This document shows, in pieces, positions 14,950 through 23,983 of a DNA stretch of 39,537 nucleotides. Position 1 is the first letter of the stretch. Each line of letters opens with the position of its first letter. The DNA comes from Chloroflexota bacterium (GTDB lineage: Bacteria; Chloroflexota; Chloroflexia; Chloroflexales; Roseiflexaceae), in NCBI GenBank assembly GCA_003670675.1, contig QWQY01000004.1, positions 1 through 39,537 on the forward strand, read 5' to 3'. The notes below the pieces were generated by a model. It was not told where the DNA came from, ran no database searches, and saw only the letters and a program-made list of their open reading frames with translations. The translations under genes were made by a program, and so were the position numbers.

Positions 14950-17112
14950 TTAGGCGATGCGTTTGTCTGTACGCATCGGCAACAACAAGCGCAATCCGTT
15001 GGCCACCACCAGCAGCGTACTGCCTTCGTGCCCAATCACCCCATAGGTCATCTTCATATCGAACCCCGGGGTCAGTGTCGAGACAACCAGTACCGCAATC
15101 ACGATAAAGGCAAAAACCAAATTCTGCCAGATAACCGTGCGCGCCTGTTTGGCCAGCTGCAAAGCACCGGTCAGGCGACTCAGGTCGTCCTTCATCAAGA
15201 CGACGTCGGCACTCTCGTGGGCCACATCAGAGCCGGCCGAACCCATGGCAATGCCCAAATCTGCGGTCGCCAAGGCGGGCGCATCGTTGATCCCGTCACC
15301 AATCATGGCCACTGGCCCGTATTTGCGCTGCAAATCGCGGATCGCATCGACCTTGTCTTGGGGCAACAACTCGGCACGGACATCATCCAAACCCAATTCT
15401 TTGGCGAGGGCATTGGCGACGTGTTGATTGTCACCGGTCAGCAACGCAATGCGATAGCCAGCCCGATGGAGATCTTGCAGGGCGACTTTCGATTCGGGCC
15501 GGACGGTATCGGCGATGGTAATTAAGCCCCAGATATCGTCTTCGGAGCCGACGGCGATGGTGGTGTTGCCGCGCCGCTGTTCGGCTTCGATTTCGAACAA
15601 TACATCCGATGTGACATGGCCGAACAGCGATGGTTTGCCCACACGCAAGCGCTGCCCAGCCACGACGGCTGTTGCACCAGCGGCAACCACGGCTTTGAAG
15701 TCGGTCGCTTCGGGGATGGTCAATCCGCGCTCCTTGGCACCCTGCACTATCGCACGGGCCAGCGGATGCTCCGATGCATGCTCGACCGCAGCCGCAGCCA
15801 CCAACAAGCGAATCTGATCGTCGGTCATGTTGCTGAGTGCATCATCTGCACCCGTCGTCCGTTGTTGCTGCGGTAGATCGAGCGTTATCCGCCCCGGACC
15901 ACCCACCGGGATGACCGCGACGACTCCCGGCCGGCCGGTCGTCAGGGTGCCGGTTTTGTCGAAGGCCACCACTTTGATGGTCGCCGCAGCTTCGAGCTGC
16001 TTGCCGCCCTTGAACAAAACGCCGTTACGTGCCGAATGCGCAAGCGCAGACAACAACGACGCTGGGATCGAAATGACCAACGCACACGGTGACATGACAA
16101 CCAGCAACGTCATCGCACGGTAGATGGTGTCTCCCCATGGTTCATCCGTTACCAGGCGACCGATCACAATGGCGAGCAGTGAGGTGATTGCGACCGCTTT
16201 GGCATAATAGTTGCCGATGATGCGGTCAGTGAAATCTTGGCTACGGGCTTTTTGTTCGCGGGCCTCGCGCACCACACTGACAATCCGGGCCAACGTCGAT
16301 TGCGCTGCGTCGGTGGTGACTTGGATGTGCAACGCGCCTTCGCCGTTGATCGTACCGGCAAATGCCTTGGTACCTGGTTTTTTGTCGACGGGGACCGACT
16401 CGCCCGTGATCGATGCTTCGTTGACCGACGATGCCCCGCTCGTCACCAACCCGTCGGCGGGGATTTGTGCACCAGGACGCACAAAAACGACATCGCCGGG
16501 CACCAACGCCTCGACCGATATCGTCCGGGTGCCGTTGGCGTTGACCACCTCGGCCTCGCGCGGGGACATGGCAATCAAGGTCCGGATTGATGCATGTGTG
16601 CGACCCATGGCGTAGGTCTCGAGCGTGCCTGCCATGCTAAACAAAAACATCAGCAACGCGCCTTCGGCGGGTTGGCCGACGGCGGTCGCACCCAGGGCAC
16701 CGATGAACATCAGTGCATCGATGTTGAAGGTGAGTTTGCGGAACGAATGATAGGTCTCGATGGCGCTGTCGTAGCCGCCAAAAATCATCGCAATGATGAA
16801 GAACGGCCACCAATAATAGACTTGGTCATCGCCGACCACGTATTTGACCACATACCCGAGTACCGTTGCAATCAGACAAATAACGGTGAAGCGGATCATC
16901 TGCGGCAAATTGGCGATTTCTGCTTCTTCGGGTGAAATTTCGACCTCGACAGACTCGATGACCAAGGCCATGTTGTTGTCGTCGCAGATTGCACGCACGG
17001 CGTGTCGATCGGTATCTTTGCGGCACAAGACTATCACCCCGCGGTTATCATCGCGGAACCGAGCCCCTGCCACGCCATCGAGTGCGCGTATCGTCTGTAA
17101 TATGTCCGTCAT
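14950..17112 (-). CDS. P1B-4-type heavy-metal transporting ATPase
   Basis: A 720-aa P-type ATPase that exports a transition metal at the cost of ATP. The TM metal-binding motif is SPC (341-343, SPCALVISIP) rather than CPC, and the last membrane region has HEGST (near 695). This pair defines the P1B-4 group, whose members move Co, Fe, Zn or Ni. Standard P-type motifs are TGES (237-240), DKTGTLT (385-391), EHPLA and GDGINDAPAL. The first 60 residues resemble an HMA fold but lack CxxC. About six to eight hydrophobic segments are visible. GAAGGA lies 9-10 bases before the ATG. It is first in a unit with dcd. No metal-responsive regulator is adjacent. Metal identity is not determined. Confidence 0.92.
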   Translation of the reverse strand: MTDILQTIRALDGVAGARFRDDNRGVIVLCRKDTDRHAVRAICDDNNMALVIESVEVEISPEEAEIANLPQMIRFTVICLIATVLGYVVKYVVGDDQVYYWWPFFIIAMIFGGYDSAIETYHSFRKLTFNIDALMFIGALGATAVGQPAEGALLMFLFSMAGTLETYAMGRTHASIRTLIAMSPREAEVVNANGTRTISVEALVPGDVVFVRPGAQIPADGLVTSGASSVNEASITGESVPVDKKPGTKAFAGTINGEGALHIQVTTDAAQSTLARIVSVVREAREQKARSQDFTDRIIGNYYAKAVAITSLLAIVIGRLVTDEPWGDTIYRAMTLLVVMSPCALVISIPASLLSALAHSARNGVLFKGGKQLEAAATIKVVAFDKTGTLTTGRPGVVAVIPVGGPGRITLDLPQQQRTTGADDALSNMTDDQIRLLVAAAAVEHASEHPLARAIVQGAKERGLTIPEATDFKAVVAAGATAVVAGQRLRVGKPSLFGHVTSDVLFEIEAEQRRGNTTIAVGSEDDIWGLITIADTVRPESKVALQDLHRAGYRIALLTGDNQHVANALAKELGLDDVRAELLPQDKVDAIRDLQRKYGPVAMIGDGINDAPALATADLGIAMGSAGSDVAHESADVVLMKDDLSRLTGALQLAKQARTVIWQNLVFAFIVIAVLVVSTLTPGFDMKMTYGVIGHEGSTLLVVANGLRLLLPMRTDKRIA

Positions 17113-17138
17113 CGGATGGTATTCCTTCTAGTACGCGT

Positions 17139-17166
17139 ATTATATCGTCTTTCCCAAATGTTTCGA
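17139..17166 (-). promoter_or_regulatory. Possible promoter of the metal ATPase-dcd unit
   Basis: On the minus strand a perfect TATAAT (17139-17144) lies 26 bases before the start at 17112. A TCGAAA hexamer (17161-17166, four of six) sits 16 bp upstream of it. No metal-regulator dyad is recognised. Confidence 0.5.
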
Positions 17167-17216
17167 TTTTCTCGTGACCGCATCGGTGTGTCGCGGGGTG
17201 TTTGTCTCTTTTCGTC

Positions 17217-17253
17217 ACAAAAAACTCGGTGCTCCCCGTGGGGAGCACCGAGT
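17217..17253 (-). terminator. Terminator of oppD-oppF
   Basis: A 14-bp perfect stem (17224-17237 with 17240-17253) is followed on the minus strand by a run of five to six T. It starts 15 bases after the oppF stop. Confidence 0.9.
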
Positions 17254-17267
17254 CGCGGAACACGCGA

Positions 17268-18296
17268 TTATTTTTTGTCGACAGCCATCAAGGCAATTGC
17301 CTCGCTGGAGCGGTGGCACGATACCATGTGACCGCCGCCGATGTCTTTGAGTTCGGGTTCTTCTTGCTTGCAGTGCTCTGTCGCAATGGGGCAACGCGTG
17401 TGGAAGCGGCAACCCGACGGTGGATTGAGTGGGCTCGGCACATCACCGGTGAGGATGATGCGTGCGCGGGTGCGCTCGAGCGCTGGGTCAGGGATAGGCA
17501 CCGCAGAAAGCAATGCTTGCGTGTATGGGTGGGTCGGTGTGTGGTAGAGCTGCGCACCAGCGGCGATTTCGACGATTTTGCCGAGGTACATGACTGCGAC
17601 GCGATCGCTGATGTGCTTGACTGCAGCCAGACCATGGGCGATGAACAAGTAGGTCAAGCCGAGTTGATTCTGCAAGTCTTCGAGCAGATTCAAAATTTGG
17701 GCTTGGATCGACACGTCCAATGCGGACACTGGCTCGTCACAGACAACGAATTCGGGCTCGACCGCCAATGCGCGGGCGATACCAATACGTTGGCGCTGAC
17801 CACCCGAGAACTCGTGTGGGTAGCGGTTGATGAAGTACGGATTGAGTCCGACCAGCTTGAGCAGTTCTTGGACGCGCTCGCGCACTGCTTCTTTGCCCTT
17901 GCGCAGATTGTGCACCATGATGGGCTCGGCGATGATGTCGCCGACCGTCATACGTGGGTTCAACGATGCGTATGGGTCTTGGAAGATCATCTGCACCTTG
18001 CGGCGCATCTGACGCATCTGCTCAGCCGGCAATTTGGTCAGGTCGGTGCCGTGGAAAATGACTTCACCGGTGGTGGGCTTGTAGAGCTGGATCAATGCGC
18101 GGCCGGTGGTGGACTTGCCACAGCCAGACTCGCCCACCAGACCCAGTGTTTCGCCCTTGCGGATCGAGAACGTCAGCCCATCGACTGCTTTGACATCGCC
18201 GATTTTGCGACGCAATACAATACCCTTGGTCACCGGGAAGTACATTTTGAGGTCTTTGACTTCGATCAAAGTCTCTGGAGTTTTGTGGTCTGTCAT
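17268..18296 (-). CDS. oppF: Oligopeptide/dipeptide ABC transporter ATP-binding protein, OppF type
   Basis: A 342-aa cytoplasmic ATPase that powers a peptide (or related solute) importer together with OppD. Walker A is GESGCGKST, the Q-loop is [12 protein letters not shown], the signature is [15 protein letters not shown] and Walker B is [12 protein letters not shown]. The C-terminal oligopeptide domain has [14 protein letters not shown]. The H-loop reads IAHGLAAV where family members usually have HDL, so the Asp after the switch His is Gly. Near its start, a [15 protein letters not shown] insertion is typical of OppF. GGAGA precedes the ATG at 18296. It follows oppD after 33 bases. Permease and binding-protein genes are absent, so the substrate is open. 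Confidence 0.93.
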   Translation of the reverse strand: MTDHKTPETLIEVKDLKMYFPVTKGIVLRRKIGDVKAVDGLTFSIRKGETLGLVGESGCGKSTTGRALIQLYKPTTGEVIFHGTDLTKLPAEQMRQMRRKVQMIFQDPYASLNPRMTVGDIIAEPIMVHNLRKGKEAVRERVQELLKLVGLNPYFINRYPHEFSGGQRQRIGIARALAVEPEFVVCDEPVSALDVSIQAQILNLLEDLQNQLGLTYLFIAHGLAAVKHISDRVAVMYLGKIVEIAAGAQLYHTPTHPYTQALLSAVPIPDPALERTRARIILTGDVPSPLNPPSGCRFHTRCPIATEHCKQEEPELKDIGGGHMVSCHRSSEAIALMAVDKK

Positions 18297-18329
18297 GCGT
18301 TATCTCCGTGCCCTATTGAGCGTCGTTGC

Positions 18330-19340
18330 TTAGGAGGCGACTGCGTTCGTTGGTGTTTCACTCGTGATATCGAACAAACAAGCAGCATTGTGATCGGTAC
18401 CGACACTGCGGAGCGCTGGTACTTGTGCATCACAGACGCCCGCCTTGAAGTAGTCACAACGTGCACCAAAGGCACAGACCGCTCCCAACGTAATCAAGTC
18501 GGGTGGCATGCCCCGGATGGGCTCTAAGCGACGATCGTGAGCGTCGTCCAACCGTGGGATGGACTTGAGCAACCCAATCGTGTACGGCATGCGGGGATTG
18601 TTGAAGATTTCGTGCGTGCTGCCTTCTTCGACGACGCGACCGGCATACATCACCATCACGCGATCCGACATGCCTGCCACCACACCCAGGTCGTGGGTGA
18701 TGATGATGACGGCCATGCCCAGCTCAGACTGCAAGCGCTTGATCAGCTCGAGGATCTGTGCCTGGATGGTCACGTCCAACGCGGTGGTTGGTTCGTCGGC
18801 GATGAGCAACTCGGGATTACATGCCAACGCCATGGCGATCATCACACGCTGACGCATCCCGCCCGAAAACTGGTGGGGATACTCGTCGATACGTTTGGCG
18901 GCGCCTGGGATACCGACCATGTTCAGCAGTTCAATTGCCCGATCACGTGCTTCACGTGCCGACAATTTGAGATGCAGAATCAACGATTCGGTGATTTGTT
19001 GACCGATGTTGAGCACGGGGTTCAACGACGTCATCGGGTCTTGGAAGATCATTGCAATGCGATTGCCACGCAACTCACGCATTTTTTCTTCACTGAGCTT
19101 GAGGATATCTTGCCCGTCAAAGATGACTTCCCCACCCGAAATACGGCCAGGAGGGTTTGGAATAAGGCGCATCACGGATAGTGATGTCACACTCTTCCCC
19201 GAGCCCGACTCACCGACGATGCCCAGCGTCTCACTACGATTCACGTAGAACGACACGTTGTTCACTGCCTTGACTACGCCGTCCTGCGTTTTGAACTGCG
19301 TCTCAAGGTTGCGGACCTCTAACAAAGGCGCCATACGCAA
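18330..19340 (-). CDS. oppD: Oligopeptide/dipeptide ABC transporter ATP-binding protein, OppD type
   Basis: The 336-aa partner ATPase of OppF. Walker A is GESGSGKSV, the Q-loop is [13 protein letters not shown], the signature is [15 protein letters not shown], Walker B is [12 protein letters not shown] and the H-loop is IITHDLGVV. All are canonical. The C-terminal domain has [19 protein letters not shown] lies 7 bases before the ATG at 19340; a second ATG at 19334 is 13 bases from it and less likely. It is first in the unit and divergent from the flavin oxidoreductase, with a 17-bp palindrome just upstream. Confidence 0.94.
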   Translation of the reverse strand: MRMAPLLEVRNLETQFKTQDGVVKAVNNVSFYVNRSETLGIVGESGSGKSVTSLSVMRLIPNPPGRISGGEVIFDGQDILKLSEEKMRELRGNRIAMIFQDPMTSLNPVLNIGQQITESLILHLKLSAREARDRAIELLNMVGIPGAAKRIDEYPHQFSGGMRQRVMIAMALACNPELLIADEPTTALDVTIQAQILELIKRLQSELGMAVIIITHDLGVVAGMSDRVMVMYAGRVVEEGSTHEIFNNPRMPYTIGLLKSIPRLDDAHDRRLEPIRGMPPDLITLGAVCAFGARCDYFKAGVCDAQVPALRSVGTDHNAACLFDITSETPTNAVAS

Positions 19341-19358
19341 ACTCCACGTTCATCAATC

Positions 19359-19375
19359 AAGGATAGAATATCCTT
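19359..19375. promoter_or_regulatory. Palindrome upstream of oppD, possible operator
   Basis: AAGGATA-GAA-TATCCTT is a perfect inverted repeat with 7-bp arms, 19-35 bases before the oppD start. It contains TATTCT on the minus strand, a possible -10. It lies in the 131-bp gap between two divergent genes. Confidence 0.5.
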
Positions 19376-19471
19376 TAAGATTGCAGTATTGACTTTCCCG
19401 AGTCTGGAGAAACTAGTGAAGACCTGTACGAAACATTGTATGTTGTTCACTAGAATAATGCAAGAGGTGTT

Positions 19472-20524
19472 ATGCGACTTATCGTAGTAGGTGCGGGCCT
19501 GAGTGGTCTCGCGGTCGCGCACACCCTGCAATCAATTGCCCCACAGATTGCCGTTCATATCATCGAAAAGAGCCGTGGCCTGGGTGGCCGTGTCGCGACG
19601 CGACGGCGTGAGGGAGCCATATTCGACCATGGCGCGCAGTTTTTTCGCCCGATCGATGCCGCCCAACAACAGTTCTTTACGGACACGCTCCCCCACGACA
19701 CGTTGATCGATATCGCCAAACCAGTCCATGCATTTGATGCAGCAAACCGCATCAGCATCGGGGATTCGTCACAAAACAACGAGCCCAAATTCGTCTACCG
19801 CGACGGGATCAGCACGTTGGCCAAATTGCTCCGCCCAGAGTCGGTGACACTTTCATTACAAACACGCATCCAACGCATCGAAGCCTCAGCAGATGGCTAT
19901 GCGGTCTACAGCGACACCGGCGCGCTCGTCGCAAACGCAGACGCACTGGTGTTTACCCCGCCTGCCCCGCAAACGATTGAATTGTTACAAATGAGTACCA
20001 TTGACGAATCCGTAAAGAATCCGTTGATGATTGGGCTCGCGCCGGCCACATATCGCCCGTGTCTGAGTGTGTCGCTGCTCTACGCGGGTGTTTTTGACCC
20101 TGAGTACTACGCACTGGTCAACACCGATCGCGGCCACCCCATCTCGTGGCTGGCCGTCGAACATGCCAAGCACGCATCACGCGTACCCGCCGGGCACACA
20201 CTGCTGACGGCACAATTGGCACCGCAGGCCAGCCGTGACCACTGGGACAGCCCCGAAGCGACGTTGTACACCACCGTCGCCGGCTGGGTGCAGTCGTTGA
20301 CTGGGCATGCACTCGGCGAGCCGCTCTGGGGTGATCGCCAGGGATGGCGCTATGCATTGCCGGATGGGCGTGCCGATGCGACCGCGATGCAAGCGTTCGA
20401 GCAGTCACATGGGCTATACTTTGCAGGGGATGCACACACCGGGCTCGGTCGCATCCAATTGGCACTGAACAACGGCGCAGCGGTTGCAACCCGCATCGCC
20501 ACCCACGCAGGAGCGCGCATATGA
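19472..20524 (+). CDS. Renalase-like NAD/FAD-dependent oxidoreductase
   Basis: A 350-aa flavoprotein with an N-terminal dinucleotide fold: VVGAGLSGLAVAHTL (5-19), then IIEKSRGLGGRVATRR (about 30-45), with the Arg-rich segment typical of the amine oxidase/renalase group. DHGAQFF follows (about 53-59), and the C-terminal YFAGDAHTGLGRIQLALNNG motif binds FAD. The match is to the COG3380 type, whose substrates in bacteria are mostly unknown (dihydro-NAD isomers for renalase). AGAGG precedes the ATG. Its stop overlaps the next start (ATGA), so it is coupled with the CcdA-like gene. Confidence 0.85.
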   Translation: MRLIVVGAGLSGLAVAHTLQSIAPQIAVHIIEKSRGLGGRVATRRREGAIFDHGAQFFRPIDAAQQQFFTDTLPHDTLIDIAKPVHAFDAANRISIGDSSQNNEPKFVYRDGISTLAKLLRPESVTLSLQTRIQRIEASADGYAVYSDTGALVANADALVFTPPAPQTIELLQMSTIDESVKNPLMIGLAPATYRPCLSVSLLYAGVFDPEYYALVNTDRGHPISWLAVEHAKHASRVPAGHTLLTAQLAPQASRDHWDSPEATLYTTVAGWVQSLTGHALGEPLWGDRQGWRYALPDGRADATAMQAFEQSHGLYFAGDAHTGLGRIQLALNNGAAVATRIATHAGARI

Positions 20525-21402
20525 CCAGTACTACCCTTCGTCCCGTTCTGATTGGCGTCGCTTCGGTGATTGCCATCGCATTGCTCGCACTCCTGATCAT
20601 GACGCCGACGGATTCGCTGGTGACTCCCACAAGCAACGGGATTGGCTTGCTCATTCCGGTGACGTTTTTGGCCGGCTTGTTTAGCTTCCTCTCGCCGTGT
20701 ACGTTACCCATCCTGCCCGCATATTTTGCATTTACGTTCCAAGCAAAACGTGAACGCGTGACGATTATGTCGATTGCCTTTTTTCTTGGGTTGGCAACCA
20801 CGATCGTCGTTTTGGGCGCGAGCGCCACTGCGCTGAGTCGATTTTTGTTCGGCTACCTTTCCTTGCTCACGTCGTTAGGCGGCGTGTTGATTATTGTCTT
20901 TGGGGTGATGAGCTTTTTTGGGATTGGCTTCAGCGGCATGCAGTTGCTCGAACGCCCGGTCGGCGGGATCGTCGGATCGTATCTCTATGGTGCGACCTTT
21001 GCGCTCGGTTGGTCGGCTTGTGTCGGTCCGATTTTGGGGGCGTTGTTGACCATGTTGGCGACGCAGGGGATCGCCGTCGCCCAGGGTGCGTTGCTCGCGT
21101 TCGTCTATGCCTTGGGCTTGGGAACGCCGTTGATTATCATTTCGACCTATTTCAGCCGGTTGGGTAATGGCTCGAAGTTCTGGCAGGTCATCAAGGGCAA
21201 AGCATACTTTGTGACCATCGGCGGCCGCGAATTGATGCTCCATACGACCAGCATGGCCAGCGGGGTGCTGTTGGTCTTGATGGGTGTGTTGTTGGCGACG
21301 GGCAATTTGGCCACCATTGGCGAGTGGTCCCGCCAGTCTGCCCTGTCGGAGTATTCGCTCCAATTCGAAAGCTGGCTGCAGAGCCTGATATCAGGACGAT
21401 AA
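20521..21402 (+). CDS. CcdA/DsbD-like thiol-disulfide membrane protein
   Basis: A 293-aa membrane protein of the CcdA/DsbD transmembrane family, which passes reducing equivalents from cytoplasmic thioredoxin across the membrane. The two conserved redox cysteines are present: C60 in FLSPCTLPILPAY and C167 in WSACVGPILGALL, six-helix style. There is an additional N-terminal helix (about 9-27) and a C-terminal tail (about 260-293), so about seven helices are likely. AGGAGC precedes the ATG at 20521. No cytochrome c maturation gene or extracytoplasmic thioredoxin is adjacent, so the target of reduction is unknown. Confidence 0.88.
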   Translation: MTSTTLRPVLIGVASVIAIALLALLIMTPTDSLVTPTSNGIGLLIPVTFLAGLFSFLSPCTLPILPAYFAFTFQAKRERVTIMSIAFFLGLATTIVVLGASATALSRFLFGYLSLLTSLGGVLIIVFGVMSFFGIGFSGMQLLERPVGGIVGSYLYGATFALGWSACVGPILGALLTMLATQGIAVAQGALLAFVYALGLGTPLIIISTYFSRLGNGSKFWQVIKGKAYFVTIGGRELMLHTTSMASGVLLVLMGVLLATGNLATIGEWSRQSALSEYSLQFESWLQSLISGR

Positions 21403-21406
21403 TCCA

Positions 21407-21823
21407 ATGACGCAGAAAAAACACGCGGCCGGCGCCGTTGTCTTCCGGCGTACGTCAGACGGCCCGCGCTTTTTGGTCATCTATGATGCATACGGGCATT
21501 GGACCTTCCCCAAAGGACACCTCGAAGCAGACGAATCGAGCGCCGCTGCGGCCCGGCGCGAGGTCGCCGAAGAGACCGGTGTGAACGGGCACCTCGGACC
21601 GCTGGTCCACTCGATTTTTTACCCAGTCGTCAAAAAAGGCGTCACCTACGACAAACAGGTCGATTGGTACCTGCTCGAGGCTGACAACGATGGGGTCGTC
21701 CTCCAGGCCGAAGAAGGTATCACCGCCTATCAATGGGAGACTGCCGACGAAGTCCAGGCGCTCCTCGACTACCCGCAACTCGACGAGGTGTTCGCCAAAG
21801 CGCGCGACGTCCTCGGAGTCTAG
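21407..21823 (+). CDS. Nudix hydrolase
   Basis: A 138-aa hydrolase of nucleoside diphosphates linked to another group. The Nudix box is complete: G37, E43, R51, E52, E55, E56 and G58 in the pattern GX5EX7REUXEEXGU. Its opening (AAGAVVFRRTSDGPRFLVIYD, with FPKGHLE) resembles the Ap4A pyrophosphatase group, but substrate cannot be read from motifs. It begins 4 bases after the CcdA-like stop, and AGGA lies about 10 bases before the ATG. Confidence 0.93.
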   Translation: MTQKKHAAGAVVFRRTSDGPRFLVIYDAYGHWTFPKGHLEADESSAAAARREVAEETGVNGHLGPLVHSIFYPVVKKGVTYDKQVDWYLLEADNDGVVLQAEEGITAYQWETADEVQALLDYPQLDEVFAKARDVLGV

Positions 21824-21847
21824 AAAACATACATCTAAGGAGCATGC

Positions 21848-22309
21848 ATGCAACCGGCGTATTCTGTTGAGCGCGTCTACGCGTACCCACTCGAAAAACT
21901 CTGGCAGGCGTGGACCCAAGCCGCCGCATTACAATCCTGGTACCACGGGGTCGAGCACCGCTGCGTACCCAATTCGGTCACCGAGGATGCAGCGGTCGGG
22001 GCGATTTGGTCCGTCGGGATCGATGTCCCGCAATATAACATCCAAGTCTTTTTCTATGGTACATACAGCACGGTGACGCCGCAAACGCAGCTGGTGCACT
22101 CGATGCACTACACCGAAATGGCCGAAGAATTCGCCATCAAAGACATGAGCACGCCCGCCCATCGCGTCGTCATCGACTTCGAACAACGCCCCGGCGGCAC
22201 ATGGGTGCGCTTTGCGCAGTACGGCGACATGCCCGCCGAGCAAATCCCACTGGTGACCGCTGGCATGCAGAGTTACTTCGATTCGCTCCAGAACTATATC
22301 GATCAATAA
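21848..22309 (+). CDS. SRPBCC / AHSA1-like domain protein
   Basis: A 153-aa protein with the pattern of the START-like AHSA1 family: VERVYAYPLEKLWQAWTQAAALQSWY (about 7-32) at the N-terminus, GGTWVRFAQYGDMP in the penultimate strand region and a long C-terminal helix (AGMQSYFDSLQNYI). Members form a hydrophobic pocket for a small ligand; no catalytic residues can be named. An AAGGAG site sits 6 bases before the ATG. It is the last gene of the unit that begins at 19472. Confidence 0.83.
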   Translation: MQPAYSVERVYAYPLEKLWQAWTQAAALQSWYHGVEHRCVPNSVTEDAAVGAIWSVGIDVPQYNIQVFFYGTYSTVTPQTQLVHSMHYTEMAEEFAIKDMSTPAHRVVIDFEQRPGGTWVRFAQYGDMPAEQIPLVTAGMQSYFDSLQNYIDQ

Positions 22310-22339
22310 CGCCCGGGGGGGTTGGAGCAGGGGGTTTTC

Positions 22340-22377
22340 GAGCGGGGTTTATTGCAATAAACCCTGCTCTATTTTTT
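22340..22377 (+). terminator. Terminator of the 19472-22309 unit
   Basis: A 14- to 15-bp stem (22340-22353 with 22356-22369, one G-T pair) is followed by TATTTTTT. A second copy of the left arm (GAGCAGGG, 22325-22332) could compete for CCCTGCTC at 22362-22369. The minus strand shows no T tract, so murJ needs another stop signal. Confidence 0.88.
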
Positions 22378-22405
22378 CGAATTTTTCTGTGAAATGCGTA
22401 TTCCA

Positions 22406-23962
22406 TTACCGCGCCAGGCGTTCGCGGATTTTGGTGTAGATGAGCTGATACGCCATCAGCACCGGCGTAATGCGAAACTGCCATGCAACGCCCAGATAGA
22501 CGGCTACCGCAATCACCGAGAGGATGCCTACCTGCACGACCATGGGCCACGTATCGGCGCCGACCAGCGTGCTCGCGGCGCTGACCAGCGCCCAGCTGAT
22601 GGCGCCGGCCATGGCACACAACGCGATCGTCTGTGCCAAACCCATCCCACGCAAATCGAACAACCGATGCGCGAGCACGGCCATCAAGAGCATGTGGGTA
22701 ATCCATTGGAACGAGTTGGCAAAAGCCAGCGTTTGGGCGCTGGGTCCAAAGAACGCCAGCCCGATGACCACCCCGATGCCGTACCCGCCGATTGCTGCAC
22801 CTTGGACAAGGTTGGGTGCCAGGGTCCGGCCACGTGCATAGTAGGCGTAGAGCAAAATCTGATCGATAGCGGCGGCCGGCAATCCGGGGATGTACCATTT
22901 GAGGGTATCGGCGACCGCTAGGGTGTCGGCCGCAGCAAATGCATTGCGTTGCAGAATCAACCCGGTCAACGGGATGCGTACCAGCCACAGAATAACCGCC
23001 GCCGGCACGATGAGTGCCACCACCACCGTCAACGCCTGGGCCACGGTGGTGCGGAACGCAGCACGGTCAGCATCGTCACGCAAGCGCGCCAATGTGGGCA
23101 AGATCGCCGTCGACACCGCTGCCGCGACCAATCCCAATGGGAACTGGATGAGTGTTGTGGCATAGCGCATCGTCGGCAAGACGTCTGCGCCGTAACTGCT
23201 GCCCAGGCGCCGATCAATGACCGTGCCGATCGCCGAAAAACCCATCCCCAATGCAACCGGCGCATAGAGTCGGATCATTTCGTGGATGGCGGGATTGCGC
23301 CAATCCGTGCGCCATTGGAAGTGCATCGTCCGCAGGCCCGATGCCTGCAAGACAACCTGAGCCAGCGCGCCAACGACCATTCCTACCGCCAACGCCACAG
23401 GCCCGACGATGGGGGTAAACGCCAGCGCACCGACAATCAACCCGATGTTGAATACGCTTGTCACAAACGCAGGCAAGACGAACCGTTGCTGTGCCTGCAA
23501 AACCGCCGTCATCACCCCCGCGACGACCATACACGGCACCGCAAAGAGCATCCAGCGCACCATGGTCGTGGTCAATGCCTGCATGGGTGCATCGAATCCG
23601 CCCGCCAACCACTGCACCATCTGCGGCGCAAACCAGACCATCGGCAGCACGAGGCCGCTGACGACCACGATCATCAAGCTCAGCACCTGCGACACGAGGC
23701 GGTCGCGTGCCTCGGGTTGCGCTGCAACGCGGCTAAAGACGGGGACCAGGGCTGCGCTTATGGCACCACTGAGCAACAAGTCGTACACGAGGGTGGGGAT
23801 TGTTGCTGCAGCCGTGAACGCCGCGAGTTCTTCGCCACGGCCATAGGTCGCTGCAAAAACCGCCTCACGGATGACTCCGATGAGGCGGCTGGTGATGTTC
23901 CCGACGGCGATCAAAACTGCCGCCATCGCGATGGTACGTCCTTGTGTCTGACCAGTGGTCAC
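22406..23962 (-). CDS. murJ: Lipid II flippase MurJ (MviN family)
   Basis: A 518-aa polytopic membrane protein of the MOP superfamily that flips lipid II for peptidoglycan synthesis. About 14 hydrophobic segments are visible. Family motifs are NITSRLIGVIREAVFAATYG near 22-41, LLSGAISAALVPVFSR near 62-77 and RRLGSSYGADVLPTMRYATTLIQFPLGL near 252-279. The start is GTG at 23960-23962 with AGAGGT 6 bases upstream; the first ATG lies 12 codons further in and has a poorer site. It begins 21 bases after the M23 peptidase stop, so both probably share a transcript for cell-wall assembly. Confidence 0.93.
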   Translation of the reverse strand: MTTGQTQGRTIAMAAVLIAVGNITSRLIGVIREAVFAATYGRGEELAAFTAAATIPTLVYDLLLSGAISAALVPVFSRVAAQPEARDRLVSQVLSLMIVVVSGLVLPMVWFAPQMVQWLAGGFDAPMQALTTTMVRWMLFAVPCMVVAGVMTAVLQAQQRFVLPAFVTSVFNIGLIVGALAFTPIVGPVALAVGMVVGALAQVVLQASGLRTMHFQWRTDWRNPAIHEMIRLYAPVALGMGFSAIGTVIDRRLGSSYGADVLPTMRYATTLIQFPLGLVAAAVSTAILPTLARLRDDADRAAFRTTVAQALTVVVALIVPAAVILWLVRIPLTGLILQRNAFAAADTLAVADTLKWYIPGLPAAAIDQILLYAYYARGRTLAPNLVQGAAIGGYGIGVVIGLAFFGPSAQTLAFANSFQWITHMLLMAVLAHRLFDLRGMGLAQTIALCAMAGAISWALVSAASTLVGADTWPMVVQVGILSVIAVAVYLGVAWQFRITPVLMAYQLIYTKIRERLAR

Positions 23963-23983
23963 GCGGACCTCTTTCGTCCCTGA

